Virus record (IMG/VR): IMGVR_UViG_3300024520_000114
Coordinates: 1 to 48,780 of that record
Source: a virus
Direction: 5' to 3' (one strand)
DNA length: 48,780 nucleotides
Position numbers and translations under genes: made by a program. Position 1 is the stretch's first letter. Each line of letters opens with the position of its first letter. Positions 38,852 to 47,767 of this stretch are shown piece by piece. The notes beneath the pieces are model-generated. The model did not search any database. It was given only the letters and a program-made list of their open reading frames with translations, and was not told where the DNA came from.

Positions 38852-41800
38852 ATGCCAATACCAACAGATATACCTCAAGGAACTAATGGAACGGCGGTGA
38901 ATCCAACTAACTGGAATGTGCTCGTGGATACAATCAACGGGAACAGGGACTACTACTCAAAAGAAGTAGTCTTTGACGTGACCCATGAAGATTACGGCGC
39001 TACAGGCGATGGCTCTACAGATGACCGAACGGCGATAAACGCCGCCCACACCGCCGCCACAGCCAACGGCGGTGTGTTGTATTTCCCTGGCGGAAGCGCT
39101 AACAACACCTACAGGCTGTCGTCAAACATCACTTTTAACAGTGATGTAACGCTCGTCTTTGCGGCTGGGGCGAAGCTCTCGATTGACAACACTTTTACAG
39201 TAACGATCAGCGCCAAGATTTCGCCGACAATGCATCAGATATTCAGCGGCGCGGGTACTATCGTAATAGAAGCCGGCGCGGTTGAGTTCCTTATTCCGCA
39301 ATGGTGGGGCGCTGTGGGAGATGGAGTAGCGGACGATACAGCAGCTATCCAGGCTGCACTGACCGCGGCGGAACTTAAAACGAGAATAGTACACCTCCCG
39401 CAAGGTACTTATCTGACCAGTTCGCAGTTATCAATGCGGTATGCCACCAAGCTAATTGGAGCGGGTAGAGAAAGCACAACTATCGCTGTGGGAGAGGCCG
39501 ACGGCAGCGGGATTCTAGTAACAAAGGTTGTGGATGCTTTAGCTTACGAAGGTTCTATCTTGAGCGATTTTAGGATATATTCGCTCACCACACCTGTTGC
39601 CGGTATCGGTATTGATGTAACTGGGGATAGGGATATTTTGATAGAGAGGATTTGGATCGGCGGATGGTATTCTGGAGCGCTAAACACCAACAAGTACGGC
39701 TTCGACAAGGGCATCCAGTTAAGAGACATTCCGCTATTCTACGGCACTGTCCGACTGTGTGAACTCATGCGGAACACATACGGTGTGTATATTACTAGCG
39801 CTGCCAACGAATGCCGCGTAGAAAATAACCATATTTTATACGGCGATTATGGCGTTTACATTACATCAGGTATTCAGAATGCGATCATAGCAAACAACTC
39901 TATCGAGCTTTTCGTTCTTCGTGGTGTATATACCGAAGGCATCGAGACGATTATAAAAGATAACCGATTTGAGAGCAGTGGAATCCAACCTATTGAGTTA
40001 GGCGCTGGCGCACTAAAATGCAGGATTGTCGGCACTCACAGCGTGTCAGGTTTTAGCGATAATGATTCAGTCCTGGATAATAGCGGCAACGATAATACGC
40101 ATCGTAAAAACAATTCCCAAATATCAATAGCTCACAACAATATTGATAATCAGCACCCGTCGGGTGTTATTAAGTCCCAGTTCTATAATTTCAACCATAC
40201 CGAGATGGTGATTGAAGCATTAGCTGGCGATCTGCTGATAAGATCCGCCTACGAGGATAATATCTCCGTTCAATCTTCTCTGGGTGTAGATAGGAGTACA
40301 TTCAATACGCCGATTTTGGGAGTTGGTGATTATGCAAATAATATCCAGAGGTTTAGTGACGATTTTGATAACTGGGGGTCGTCTGGTGATATATTAACCA
40401 GGACAGGTAATGCAGCCGTAGCTCCCGACGGAACAACGACCGCTGGTCGCGTGGTAAGCAATAGTGATTCCGGTATTATATTCAACACTACCAACAGCCC
40501 TGATTTCGTGCAAGGCGACCTATTGCAAATCAGCGTTTGGTTAAGGTCGGAGGTTGCCCACAACGGCAAATTGTTTTTCCAGATTGATGGGGTGACTCGC
40601 ATTTCTGATGTCGTAGTCCCGATAGATACCCGTTGGCGTCGATATGTAATGAATATTGCAGCCCCTATATCGCCCGGCACCAACATGGCTTTCCAGGTTG
40701 CTCCGGGCGCGGACACCCCAACCTACGTCTGGGGAGCGCAGATCGCCAAAGGGACGCCTGTTACAGGCACGGATGACAGCGGTGTAAACAACAAGACCAC
40801 GAAACTTGTGGACACAGGAACAGATTTTAGAGCATCGGGTATTGATATTGGTGGCGAAGTCCAGACTATTGCCGCAAGTACAGCCGCAAAGGGTAATATC
40901 ACAGGCATCAACACGCTTCTGAATTATAACACTGGCTCAGGAACAGAGCCTTCTGTAGGTGATACTGTTACAGGCGGCACGTCAGGGGCTACTGGCACAA
41001 TCGCTGAGGTTATTATTGACAGCGGAAGTTTTGCCGGAAACGATGCGGCGGGAACAATGGAGATAACGCCAGTTACCAGAACCTTTGAAGCTGAGGCCCT
41101 TGCATGGACGGCATCTACAGCTACTGTAGCTTCTGTCAACCCTAATTGCGTTTTGGTTACTAGCTTTGCCGCTACATACGGAGCGAAGAACGATGCTGAT
41201 AACGGCGACACATATTACGCGTGGAGTTCTATACAGAGGTCGCCAAAGCCTTATGTAGCTAGTCAATCTGTGGCGGCGTCATTTATGTCCTCGACTACTC
41301 CTACGGCAATCGCAAAGGACATTATAGGTACTCGCTACGTCAAGGCAATGGCATCGCTCATAAAGAAAGCTACTATTATTGATCCTATGACCGCCAACAA
41401 GTCATTTAGCCATGAGGATCAAGTTCAAGTGGAGTCTGGTCAGATATTCATTCTTGATCCTGATGCTGATAATCGATCTATTGGGGTTTGGGCTACCGCG
41501 CCCACAATAGAAGATGGAACGGTTATTGATATTATAAATATCAACACCGGCTCGAATCGTGTTCGATTTTTCCAGACAGGTACTTTTATAGCGCCTGGTG
41601 AACGGGGAACGTTCGTCTATCAAGATGCAGCGTGGCATGTCGTTTCGCTTACGCAGGATCTCAGGTCGATAGACTCGCCCACCTTCGCTGGTCTTTCGCT
41701 GCTGGATACGTCGCCAGAGTTGTTATTGCATAATACAACCGAAGAAGATGCTGATGACGGTAGAGAGTCTACTGTACGCTTCAAGGGCGAACAGTCCGGT

Positions 41801-42931
41801 GGTGAGTTGACGACACTGGCTATGATTCGTGGGTCGCATGACGGCGCTGCGGATGATGAAAAAGGCAAGCTGGAGGTATTGATCAACGATACCAATGACG
41901 GTGATACGCCGACATTGCGGCTGTCCATAGACAGCGAAGGGAATACTCAAATCGTTGGCGACCTTGTAGCTAATACATACAACTTCGCAGCCGATGCCGA
42001 AGCCAGCGATACCTATGTAATAACACTAGATCCAGCGCCTGCGGCTTATGTTAACGGCATGACAATAAGATTCACTGCCAATACCGCCAATACTGGCGCG
42101 TGTACTGTGAATGTGAACGCATTGGGCGCTAAATCGCTCAAGGTTTTACATGACAGAGATCCCGGAAACGGATATATTGAGAGTGGTTCGGTGGTAGTTG
42201 CTGAATATGACGGCACGAATTTCCAAATGATCCAGCCTGACGCTTCCAAGCCCGACTACGCCGGAATATTAGCAGATGACAATGCTGTAGCAACGACTAT
42301 TTTGTTGGTTGACGCTTACGAACCTATTTTAATATGGGACACCAATATGCCGGAGATAATTTCCAACGGCGACTTTACGAGTAACAATATCACTATTGGC
42401 AATGATGGCGATTACGAAATACGTCTTCATGTGAACGCTGAAAGCTCTGGGACTGGCAAGACTATAGAGGTTGATGTATTTGAGATAGCCGCTTCGGGGG
42501 ATTCGATTACCGCAGGGGGTGTCACTCAAGCCAATCCAGGAGTGGTCAATTCAACAGGACACAGTTTCAATGATGGCGACCGTGTTAAGATCAGCGGTGT
42601 CGCCGGCATGACAGAACTAAACGGCCAGATCTATACTGTGGCAGGCGCTGGCGCGAATGATTTCCAACTGAACGATGACAATGGCGCGAATATTAACACA
42701 ACGGGTTATGGCGCGTATACGTCCGGGGGAACTGTATTCCTGGCTAGTTGCGTTGATGTTGCCCACTCTCATAGAAAGTTCGGCGCCGGGGCGGGTGATG
42801 TTGGCAGTATGAGTGGTGGCGGCATTGCAACTTTGACCGGTGGCGACACTCTGGAAGTACACATAAAAAACATCACAGACGCTACCAATATGACTACCGA
42901 ATCTGTCCAGCTGTCCATAATACGGTTGTAA
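38852..42931 (+). CDS. Large tailspike / tail fibre with beta-helix and FCCH-like domains
   Basis: This encodes 1359 residues. Two pectate lyase 3-like openings are visible, near residues 40-85 (DYGATGDGSTDDRTAINAAH) and 150-180 (WWGAVGDGVADDTAAIQAAL). A long beta-helix follows (IERIWIGG, VENNHILYGDYGVYITSG). A carbohydrate-binding-like region lies near 500-630. Later modules include TKLVDTGTDFRASG and a C-terminal unit VNSTGHSFNDGDRVKISGV, the FCCH-type repeat of phage fibres. It likely binds or degrades surface polysaccharide. Modules probably shuffle between phages. Confidence 0.8.
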   Translation: MPIPTDIPQGTNGTAVNPTNWNVLVDTINGNRDYYSKEVVFDVTHEDYGATGDGSTDDRTAINAAHTAATANGGVLYFPGGSANNTYRLSSNITFNSDVTLVFAAGAKLSIDNTFTVTISAKISPTMHQIFSGAGTIVIEAGAVEFLIPQWWGAVGDGVADDTAAIQAALTAAELKTRIVHLPQGTYLTSSQLSMRYATKLIGAGRESTTIAVGEADGSGILVTKVVDALAYEGSILSDFRIYSLTTPVAGIGIDVTGDRDILIERIWIGGWYSGALNTNKYGFDKGIQLRDIPLFYGTVRLCELMRNTYGVYITSAANECRVENNHILYGDYGVYITSGIQNAIIANNSIELFVLRGVYTEGIETIIKDNRFESSGIQPIELGAGALKCRIVGTHSVSGFSDNDSVLDNSGNDNTHRKNNSQISIAHNNIDNQHPSGVIKSQFYNFNHTEMVIEALAGDLLIRSAYEDNISVQSSLGVDRSTFNTPILGVGDYANNIQRFSDDFDNWGSSGDILTRTGNAAVAPDGTTTAGRVVSNSDSGIIFNTTNSPDFVQGDLLQISVWLRSEVAHNGKLFFQIDGVTRISDVVVPIDTRWRRYVMNIAAPISPGTNMAFQVAPGADTPTYVWGAQIAKGTPVTGTDDSGVNNKTTKLVDTGTDFRASGIDIGGEVQTIAASTAAKGNITGINTLLNYNTGSGTEPSVGDTVTGGTSGATGTIAEVIIDSGSFAGNDAAGTMEITPVTRTFEAEALAWTASTATVASVNPNCVLVTSFAATYGAKNDADNGDTYYAWSSIQRSPKPYVASQSVAASFMSSTTPTAIAKDIIGTRYVKAMASLIKKATIIDPMTANKSFSHEDQVQVESGQIFILDPDADNRSIGVWATAPTIEDGTVIDIININTGSNRVRFFQTGTFIAPGERGTFVYQDAAWHVVSLTQDLRSIDSPTFAGLSLLDTSPELLLHNTTEEDADDGRESTVRFKGEQSGGELTTLAMIRGSHDGAADDEKGKLEVLINDTNDGDTPTLRLSIDSEGNTQIVGDLVANTYNFAADAEASDTYVITLDPAPAAYVNGMTIRFTANTANTGACTVNVNALGAKSLKVLHDRDPGNGYIESGSVVVAEYDGTNFQMIQPDASKPDYAGILADDNAVATTILLVDAYEPILIWDTNMPEIISNGDFTSNNITIGNDGDYEIRLHVNAESSGTGKTIEVDVFEIAASGDSITAGGVTQANPGVVNSTGHSFNDGDRVKISGVAGMTELNGQIYTVAGAGANDFQLNDDNGANINTTGYGAYTSGGTVFLASCVDVAHSHRKFGAGAGDVGSMSGGGIATLTGGDTLEVHIKNITDATNMTTESVQLSIIRL

Positions 42932-42951
42932 TCAACTCAAGAAGGTGAGGC

Positions 42952-43011
42952 ATGAGGCGATATTTAACTGATAAACTTAGACGGTATCTTATCGGTTTTT
43001 TAAGGTGGTGA
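42952..43011 (+). CDS. Possible 19-residue basic leader peptide
   Basis: ATG 42952 has AAGGTGAGG upstream and opens a 19-codon frame (MRRYLTDKLRRYLIGFLRW), an amphipathic, strongly basic helix. It precedes an A-rich stretch and the membrane protein gene at 43055. It could be a small antimicrobial-like or membrane-active peptide, or chance. Evidence is limited to start context and composition. Confidence 0.3.
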   Translation: MRRYLTDKLRRYLIGFLRW

Positions 43012-43054
43012 CATTCCCCAGAAAAAAAAACTCAGAAAGGGGGTTTGTCAATAA

Positions 43055-43372
43055 ATGGCAATTAACGAAAACATAAACGTAGGCGATATAACGATGGATA
43101 ATGATGACTGGAAACGCATAGAAACGCTGATGGCCGCCGCCGTGCTACCTATTAAAGAGCGCCTTGATATGCTGCCGTGCGCCGATACTTCCACCAAAGT
43201 AGAGAACGTAGCCGGGCGTGTAACTATCATCGAAGCGCAGCGGGACGCGGCAAAAGAGCAAAAGAAAGAAACAAAGGAATCCCGGGACTGGCATCTGAAG
43301 ATCATCATGGCGGGAATTGCCGTCTTAGGGTTACTACAGGCGTATGGAGTATTGAAATCCTTCCTGAAATAA
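43055..43372 (+). CDS. XhlA-like / holin-associated membrane protein
   Basis: This encodes 105 residues from ATG 43055 behind AAAGGGGG. A charged helical region (IETLMAAAVLPIKERLDML, then KVENVAGRVTIIEAQRDAA) is followed by one membrane span near residues 82-100 (LKIIMAGIAVLGLLQAYGVL). This layout resembles XhlA-type proteins, which act with holins in lysis. The placement after the tail genes fits a lysis module. The signal for XhlA is by pattern only. Confidence 0.55.
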   Translation: MAINENINVGDITMDNDDWKRIETLMAAAVLPIKERLDMLPCADTSTKVENVAGRVTIIEAQRDAAKEQKKETKESRDWHLKIIMAGIAVLGLLQAYGVLKSFLK

Positions 43373-43373
43373 T

Positions 43374-43424
43374 GAGAGCCGGGTTTTGTGGCTTTATCGA
43401 CGCCCATCTCCTCGCCCGGCTCTC
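43374..43424 (+). terminator. Terminator-like hairpin closing the late operon
   Basis: GAGAGCCGGG (43374-43383) pairs perfectly with CCCGGCTCTC (43415-43424), giving a strong GC-rich 10-bp stem around a 31-nt loop. Only a weak U-rich stretch follows. It lies between the end of the structural block and the next promoter, which fits an operon boundary. Confidence 0.6.
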
Positions 43425-43483
43425 TCCCTATACAATAATTTAGACGTAACGCCGTTTTTGGTGGGATTAGTTTGATTTAGTTC

Positions 43484-43512
43484 TTGACTTTAGTAACAGG
43501 CTATGGTATAAT
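43484..43512 (+). promoter_or_regulatory. Strong sigma-70 promoter with extended -10
   Basis: TTGACT (43484-43489) and TATAAT (43507-43512) are separated by 17 bp, with TG at 43504-43505 giving TGGTATAAT. It is the best promoter in the window. It should start a transcript near 43519 that covers the HTH, exonuclease and RecT genes. The first codon is reached after an AGAGGAGAAAC leader. Confidence 0.85.
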
Positions 43513-43563
43513 GATATTAGAGCGGGGGAGAAACAAAAGATACGAAACAAGAGGAGAAACAAA

Positions 43564-43821
43564 ATGGCAATCGCTGGAAAAGTAAATGTTGGGAATTGGG
43601 TTCAGGTAGCATACGAAGGCAGAGATAAGAACATAAACGCTCTCAGGAAAGCAGCGAGAGCCAAAGGCATGAGAGTCGCATCGAGTAGTATGGGGCCACA
43701 AGTAACACCAGTCGGGACAGTAACGCTCAGGATGATGACAATCTTCGCAGAAGGCAGAGCGGATGAACTGACAGAAGAAATAATCGCTTGTAACCAGGCC
43801 GACGTCTTTAACGGCATGTAA
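43564..43821 (+). CDS. Hypothetical protein, first gene of the recombination operon
   Basis: This encodes 85 residues from ATG 43564, preceded by AGAGGAGAAACAAA, a leader form that recurs before 44114. The protein is alpha/beta and mildly basic (ALRKAARAKGMRVASSSMGP, then MMTIFAEGRADELTEEIIA). No motif is known. Being first after a strong promoter suggests early and abundant expression. Confidence 0.65.
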   Translation: MAIAGKVNVGNWVQVAYEGRDKNINALRKAARAKGMRVASSSMGPQVTPVGTVTLRMMTIFAEGRADELTEEIIACNQADVFNGM

Positions 43822-43833
43822 CACCAACCCGAA

Positions 43834-43847
43834 ACGCCGCGAGGCGT
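43834..43847 (+). other. Small stable hairpin with GCGA tetraloop
   Basis: ACGCC (43834-43838) pairs with GGCGT (43843-43847) around GCGA, a GNRA tetraloop. It lies between the first gene and the HTH gene and might limit expression of later genes or stabilise the mRNA 3' end. No U-tract follows. Confidence 0.4.
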
Positions 43848-43904
43848 CTTCCGCTAAGAGGCGGGACTGACGAGGGACAGAAACAGAATGGAGGTGATTC
43901 AGAG

Positions 43905-44087
43905 ATGAAGAACTTGAAGAAGATACGGGAGAAGCAAGGGATGTCAATCGAGGAGTTGGCAGTATCAAGTCACCAGCCTTATGGAACGGTCAGGACGTGG
44001 GATAGTAACACGAAGAAGGCCAGCGCCGAGGGTGCGTGGGAGGTAGCGAAAGTGTTAGGGGTCACGGTTGAGGATTTGCTCAAGTAA
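43905..44087 (+). CDS. Small XRE-type helix-turn-helix protein
   Basis: This encodes 60 residues from ATG 43905, with GGAGGTGATTCAG upstream. It is a single HTH domain: LKKIREKQGMSIEELAVSS, then QPYGTVRTWDSNTKKASAEG and a closing AKVLGVTVEDLLK. It is probably a repressor or activator of the early operon. It lies second in the operon from the strong promoter, so autoregulation is possible, though no operator repeat was seen. Confidence 0.8.
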   Translation: MKNLKKIREKQGMSIEELAVSSHQPYGTVRTWDSNTKKASAEGAWEVAKVLGVTVEDLLK

Positions 44088-44113
44088 TTACCAAAACAAA
44101 AGAGGAGAAACAA

Positions 44114-44455
44114 ATGGACGATCTACAGACACTTAACGCAGCACTGGACAAATTGATCAAACTAAGGCGAAAGGAATCGAGAAACCATAGCGACGAAGTG
44201 TTGGAACTGATGCGTGAAAAAGAGCGTTGGCGCCAAGAGACGTTGAGTCTCAGGGAGGAGAAGGCGGCGACTGATAACAAATGGAAAGCGGCTCCTCAAA
44301 AGATGCTGGACAAGCGGCATATCGAGAATGAGAAAGTCGCTCAGTTATTCCGCGACCATCTTGACGACAGCGCAAACGATATGGAAAATGATAATGAATG
44401 GGAGCAGGAAGCCCGGAAGATCACATGGAATGACGAGGATGTGAGATCATTATGA
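44114..44455 (+). CDS. Coiled-coil protein upstream of the exonuclease
   Basis: This encodes 113 residues behind AGAGGAGAAACAA. It is highly charged and helical (LDKLIKLRRKESRNHSDEVL, then REKERWRQETLSLREEKAAT), with an acidic tail (DENDNEWEQEARKITW-like). It overlaps the exonuclease by four bases, so it may be a partner of the recombination enzymes. No known domain. Confidence 0.6.
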   Translation: MDDLQTLNAALDKLIKLRRKESRNHSDEVLELMREKERWRQETLSLREEKAATDNKWKAAPQKMLDKRHIENEKVAQLFRDHLDDSANDMENDNEWEQEARKITWNDEDVRSL

Positions 44456-45219
44456 ACATCCAGACACTATCGCCCTCGATGGTCAACGCGTTCAGGAAGT
44501 GCTCGCGACAGTTCTACTACCGATATGTAGAGCAGCTCCCGACGCCTTCCAATTATTTCCTTGCGTTCGGGTCCAGCTTCCACAGGACGGTTGAGGAAAA
44601 CTATTACCAGAAAGTGCAATCCTCTAAAGACCTTCCGCTGGATCTTCTCCAGGATTTCTTTGTGGAGGATCTGGAATCCCAGGACGATGTAGAATGGAAC
44701 GGAACGACGCTCTCTGAAGCTAAAGACGAAGGCGTTGTAACCGTCGAGGCATATCAGCGGAAGGTCGCTGCTGTGACGTATCCTCAGCTTGTGGAACACG
44801 CCTGGATAATGGAGATCAGGAATCGCCCGTATAACATCCGCGGGAAGATCGACCTGATAACCACTGACGATCTAGTAATAGACACCAAGACCACAGGCAA
44901 GCGGGTGAACAAACCGAAGCCTGATCATGAATTCCAGGTGAAGACTTACGCTGCGGCGTGGAAGGCTCAGACGGGACTCCCCACAGTGAGCGGCAGGCTT
45001 GATTATGGCCTCCGGGGAAAAGACGAGATTTACTCTCATCCGCTTGAATTCTCAGAGACCATGACCCAGGACGTGTTAAACGAGTTTGACGATGTGGCGA
45101 AGTGGATCCAACGTGAGGCATGGGTTCCACACAGGCAAGGGAATTTTCTTTGTAGCCACAAATACTGTGACTACGCGAATGCGTGCGAAAAGGACTGCGG
45201 AGGCGTGGTCAAACCATAG
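44452..45219 (+). CDS. PD-(D/E)XK exonuclease with Fe-S cysteines
   Basis: This encodes 255 residues. It is a RecB/Cas4/AddB-type nuclease: SSFHRTVEEN (His44), GKIDLI (Asp134), VIDTKTTG (Asp144, Lys146) and the helical QVKTYAAAW (Gln162, Tyr166). Cys17 together with Cys234, Cys239 and Cys245 (plus Cys249) suits a 4Fe-4S cluster as in Cas4 and AddB. It would degrade one strand to make the single-stranded substrate for RecT, which lies directly downstream. The pair is a phage homologous recombination system. Confidence 0.9.
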   Translation: MNIQTLSPSMVNAFRKCSRQFYYRYVEQLPTPSNYFLAFGSSFHRTVEENYYQKVQSSKDLPLDLLQDFFVEDLESQDDVEWNGTTLSEAKDEGVVTVEAYQRKVAAVTYPQLVEHAWIMEIRNRPYNIRGKIDLITTDDLVIDTKTTGKRVNKPKPDHEFQVKTYAAAWKAQTGLPTVSGRLDYGLRGKDEIYSHPLEFSETMTQDVLNEFDDVAKWIQREAWVPHRQGNFLCSHKYCDYANACEKDCGGVVKP

Positions 45220-45231
45220 AGGAGAAAGTCA

Positions 45232-47328
45232 ATGACACAGGAAAGAACGGAGAGCAAGCAGACACTTGAGATCGAAGAGCAGGAACAGGAGAGCGCCCTT
45301 GATGCTCTTTTGCGGAAGGTGGACATCAATGATCCGCTGGAAATAAAAGACCACGCGGGGAACATTGTGGAAGTGTCTCAAGAGAAGTTCATGGAATATT
45401 ACATGCCGCAAGGCACTTCAAAAAGCGATGCCTTCCATTGTATGCAGGCGGTACGCGGAACGGGCTTGAGTCTATTCGCTCCTGGTGAATGTTACTTCTT
45501 CAAGACAGGCGGCGGCCCTGTGAAACTGTTTACAGGATACACAGCATATTTACGGAAAGCGTACGCGGCCGGATTGGAACATATCGAAAAGCCTGTTCTA
45601 GATTTCGCAAACGACGCGGCCGGGTATCCAGTATCATGCACGATCACGATCCACATTACAGACAGGGAAAACATGGAATGGACAACGTGGTTCGCTGAGG
45701 TTGCAGGGAAGCAGGGCAACGCGTTAAACTCCAGATGGCTGAAGGCCCCAATCCAGATGCTGATCAAGTGCGCTATCGTGAATATTCTGCGACTCTCCGG
45801 GCTGGTAGATTTCACGATGCCATACACGGTTGACGAGATGGACGATCCGACAGTACCGGGATTTCGCACACTAACGCAACCACAACTGGACGGATACGAA
45901 GAACAGCAGGAAGCCCCGGAGGTGGGCAAGGTATCAGCGACACATCACCAGAATTTTGATTTCCGTCCATGTCATAAGCAATATAGAGGAATGCTTAATG
46001 AAAACAGTCCGTTTAAGGATGACGCCCAGCGGAAATTGTGGCAAGAGTCTGAGACAGGCAAAGCATCAAGCGCTGATTTCGGTTTAAGTGAATGGCTCAA
46101 CATACTGAGTGCATACAAAGATGGCGCTGCTCATAAATGGGTTGAATCTCAGAAGCCCGAACCAGATCCGCCAGGGGGAGGCGGACTTGCAGATCAACCT
46201 CGATACCATAAAGATAAGCCTGGGGAGATGATCGGCGCGAAGACTGCGGAAGAACTGAAGGACGCTGATGACAATAGTGATTTCGATCCTGAGACCGAGC
46301 CGGTCGATGGGATGTCACTAGAAGCACAGGACGAAGAGGCGGCGTCACGAGCTGCCTTCCAGGAAGCCCAGCAAGCTGAACGGGAGAAACTACGCGATCA
46401 ATTCATGAAGATGTTGATCGTGGTATTCCCGAATCAGGAAGACCGCTACAAGTGGATCGCTAATAATATAGGGCTTCCTGTGAACGGGATCGACATCTGG
46501 GGGATTACTTATTACGAGCAGGGGATAGACTTACTGGGCGCCCTTCAGAGCGGCGCCGGCAATGCCGAAGGGGGAGAAGGTAGCCAGGAGCCAGAGAAAG
46601 GGCAGGAAGGCGCAACGGAGCCAGCGGAACGGAAGATAACGAACGCAACTAAAAGCAAACTGGGGCGCTTAGTGAGGGAATGGCCGGAAACCCCATACAC
46701 CCAGACGATCAAAACACAGACGTTCAAAAAGAGAGCGGAGAAAGACATCGGCCCATACGACGATATAAACAATATCACAGAGGTGCAAGGGTTGGAGCTA
46801 CTAGCTTCGCTGAGCGTTGAACTCGCGGAAATTACAGGCGAAATCGTAGATGATGATCCTTTGGGCGTTAATTTCCTCGGACCCGACATCCCGTGGATTC
46901 AGCAGTTCAAGGACAAAGCGGTTCTCCGGTTTACTCCGGCGGATTCGTCCAAGTTTGTGGAGTGGAAGCGCTACAACGACCTTGATGGTGTAAAGGTTGA
47001 CGAGTGGGACGACGACACAGCCAAACGCGGTATCGCACTTCTGGAAGGTGTACCTTTGCTGGAGTCGGCGCAAGAGGAGTTTATCAACCAGGGACAGCGG
47101 GACCAGATCGACAAGTTGCTCCCCGGTATGCCTGAACGGTTCCACGGTTCCACGGGTTCTGAGTCATTCCGTAACTTTGCAAAGACTATCAAGCCTGATT
47201 ATAATGGGTTGCCCGGACTGACCGAAGAAGAAGCATCAGACGTGATCCACCAGATGCAGGACATGGTTGAGACAGAGGGAATCAGGAAAGAGAAAGCGGT
47301 CGCGGATAGAGCGTCGATGTTCGAGTAA
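45232..47328 (+). CDS. recT: RecT-family annealing protein with long C-terminal extension
   Basis: This encodes 698 residues from ATG 45232 behind AGAGGAGAAAG. Residues 20-240 are the RecT/RedB core: EVSQEKFMEYYMPQG, FHCMQAVRGTGLSLF, FFKTGGGPVKLFTGYTAYLR and MLIKCAIVNILRLSG. After residue about 240 comes a very long extension with low-complexity linkers (PEPDPPGGGG, EGGEGSQEPE). At least two helical units resemble the C-terminal modules of phage annealing proteins: ITNATKSKLGRLVREWPE... and INQGQRDQIDKLLPGMPE..., both ending LxxLt..eA-type. It anneals single strands in phage DNA repair and recombination. The size is well above the usual 250-350. Confidence 0.9.
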   Translation: MTQERTESKQTLEIEEQEQESALDALLRKVDINDPLEIKDHAGNIVEVSQEKFMEYYMPQGTSKSDAFHCMQAVRGTGLSLFAPGECYFFKTGGGPVKLFTGYTAYLRKAYAAGLEHIEKPVLDFANDAAGYPVSCTITIHITDRENMEWTTWFAEVAGKQGNALNSRWLKAPIQMLIKCAIVNILRLSGLVDFTMPYTVDEMDDPTVPGFRTLTQPQLDGYEEQQEAPEVGKVSATHHQNFDFRPCHKQYRGMLNENSPFKDDAQRKLWQESETGKASSADFGLSEWLNILSAYKDGAAHKWVESQKPEPDPPGGGGLADQPRYHKDKPGEMIGAKTAEELKDADDNSDFDPETEPVDGMSLEAQDEEAASRAAFQEAQQAEREKLRDQFMKMLIVVFPNQEDRYKWIANNIGLPVNGIDIWGITYYEQGIDLLGALQSGAGNAEGGEGSQEPEKGQEGATEPAERKITNATKSKLGRLVREWPETPYTQTIKTQTFKKRAEKDIGPYDDINNITEVQGLELLASLSVELAEITGEIVDDDPLGVNFLGPDIPWIQQFKDKAVLRFTPADSSKFVEWKRYNDLDGVKVDEWDDDTAKRGIALLEGVPLLESAQEEFINQGQRDQIDKLLPGMPERFHGSTGSESFRNFAKTIKPDYNGLPGLTEEEASDVIHQMQDMVETEGIRKEKAVADRASMFE

Positions 47329-47362
47329 ACCAACCATGCTGAAACAGCGAAAGGAGAGAGGG

Positions 47363-47596
47363 ATGATTAACGATTTAGTACATATAATACAGCGATTAGT
47401 ATTATTTCTTTTACTGATCACTCTGATAGTGGTACTTTCCAAAATCGATGAGAGATTAATAAACCAACAGATAACCGAACTCAAGTCACAGATAACAGCG
47501 TTGACAGAAGCTCTTGAGAAGCACGACGCCGCGTTAACGACACATGATACTAAACCCTATTGGTGGGAGGCTAAGGATGCCAAAGAAGACAGATAG
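47363..47596 (+). CDS. Small membrane-anchored coiled-coil protein
   Basis: This encodes 77 residues from ATG 47363 behind AAGGAGAG; the ATG at 47336 has a poorer site. A membrane helix (IQRLVLFLLLITLIVVLS) is followed by a coiled coil (DERLINQQITELKSQITALT, EALEKHDAAL). It probably faces the cytoplasm or periplasm as an oligomer, similar in build to Rz-like spanins or exclusion proteins, but neither can be shown. Confidence 0.55.
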   Translation: MINDLVHIIQRLVLFLLLITLIVVLSKIDERLINQQITELKSQITALTEALEKHDAALTTHDTKPYWWEAKDAKEDR

Positions 47597-47648
47597 ATGG
47601 CGAGGAGAAGAGGGTACGTTTCCAGTGAGGGTGTATCGGATTCTATAG
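47577..47648 (+). CDS. Very small basic protein (23 residues)
   Basis: ATG 47577 is preceded by GGTGGGAGG at good spacing and opens MPKKTDRWRGEEGTFPVRVY. It overlaps the previous gene by 20 bases in another frame. Composition is basic and proline-bearing. The ribosome binding site is the main evidence. Confidence 0.45.
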   Translation: MPKKTDRWRGEEGTFPVRVYRIL

Positions 47649-47664
47649 CATATTAACAACACGG

Positions 47665-47747
47665 AAAGGCCGCTCTAAAGCGTTTGAAGGGACGCTCGTA
47701 TATACATCGTTGATTCACTACCTCGAATGTAATCCAGGGCGGCCTTT
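47665..47747 (+). other. Structured intergenic RNA (long-range stem)
   Basis: AAAGGCCGC (47665-47673) pairs with GCGGCCTTT (47739-47747), and a nested AGCGT/ACGCT stem lies between them. TTTTCC overlaps the end of the right arm. The stretch 47649-47767 has no gene I can support, and the stem might form a terminator or a multi-arm RNA ahead of the next ribosome binding site. Confidence 0.5.
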
Positions 47748-47767
47748 TCCACATGGAGGTGATTCAG

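Noticed and set aside
43374-43424. tRNA-like structure
   Set aside because: Only one stem is present and no T-arm or anticodon arm; a terminator fits better.
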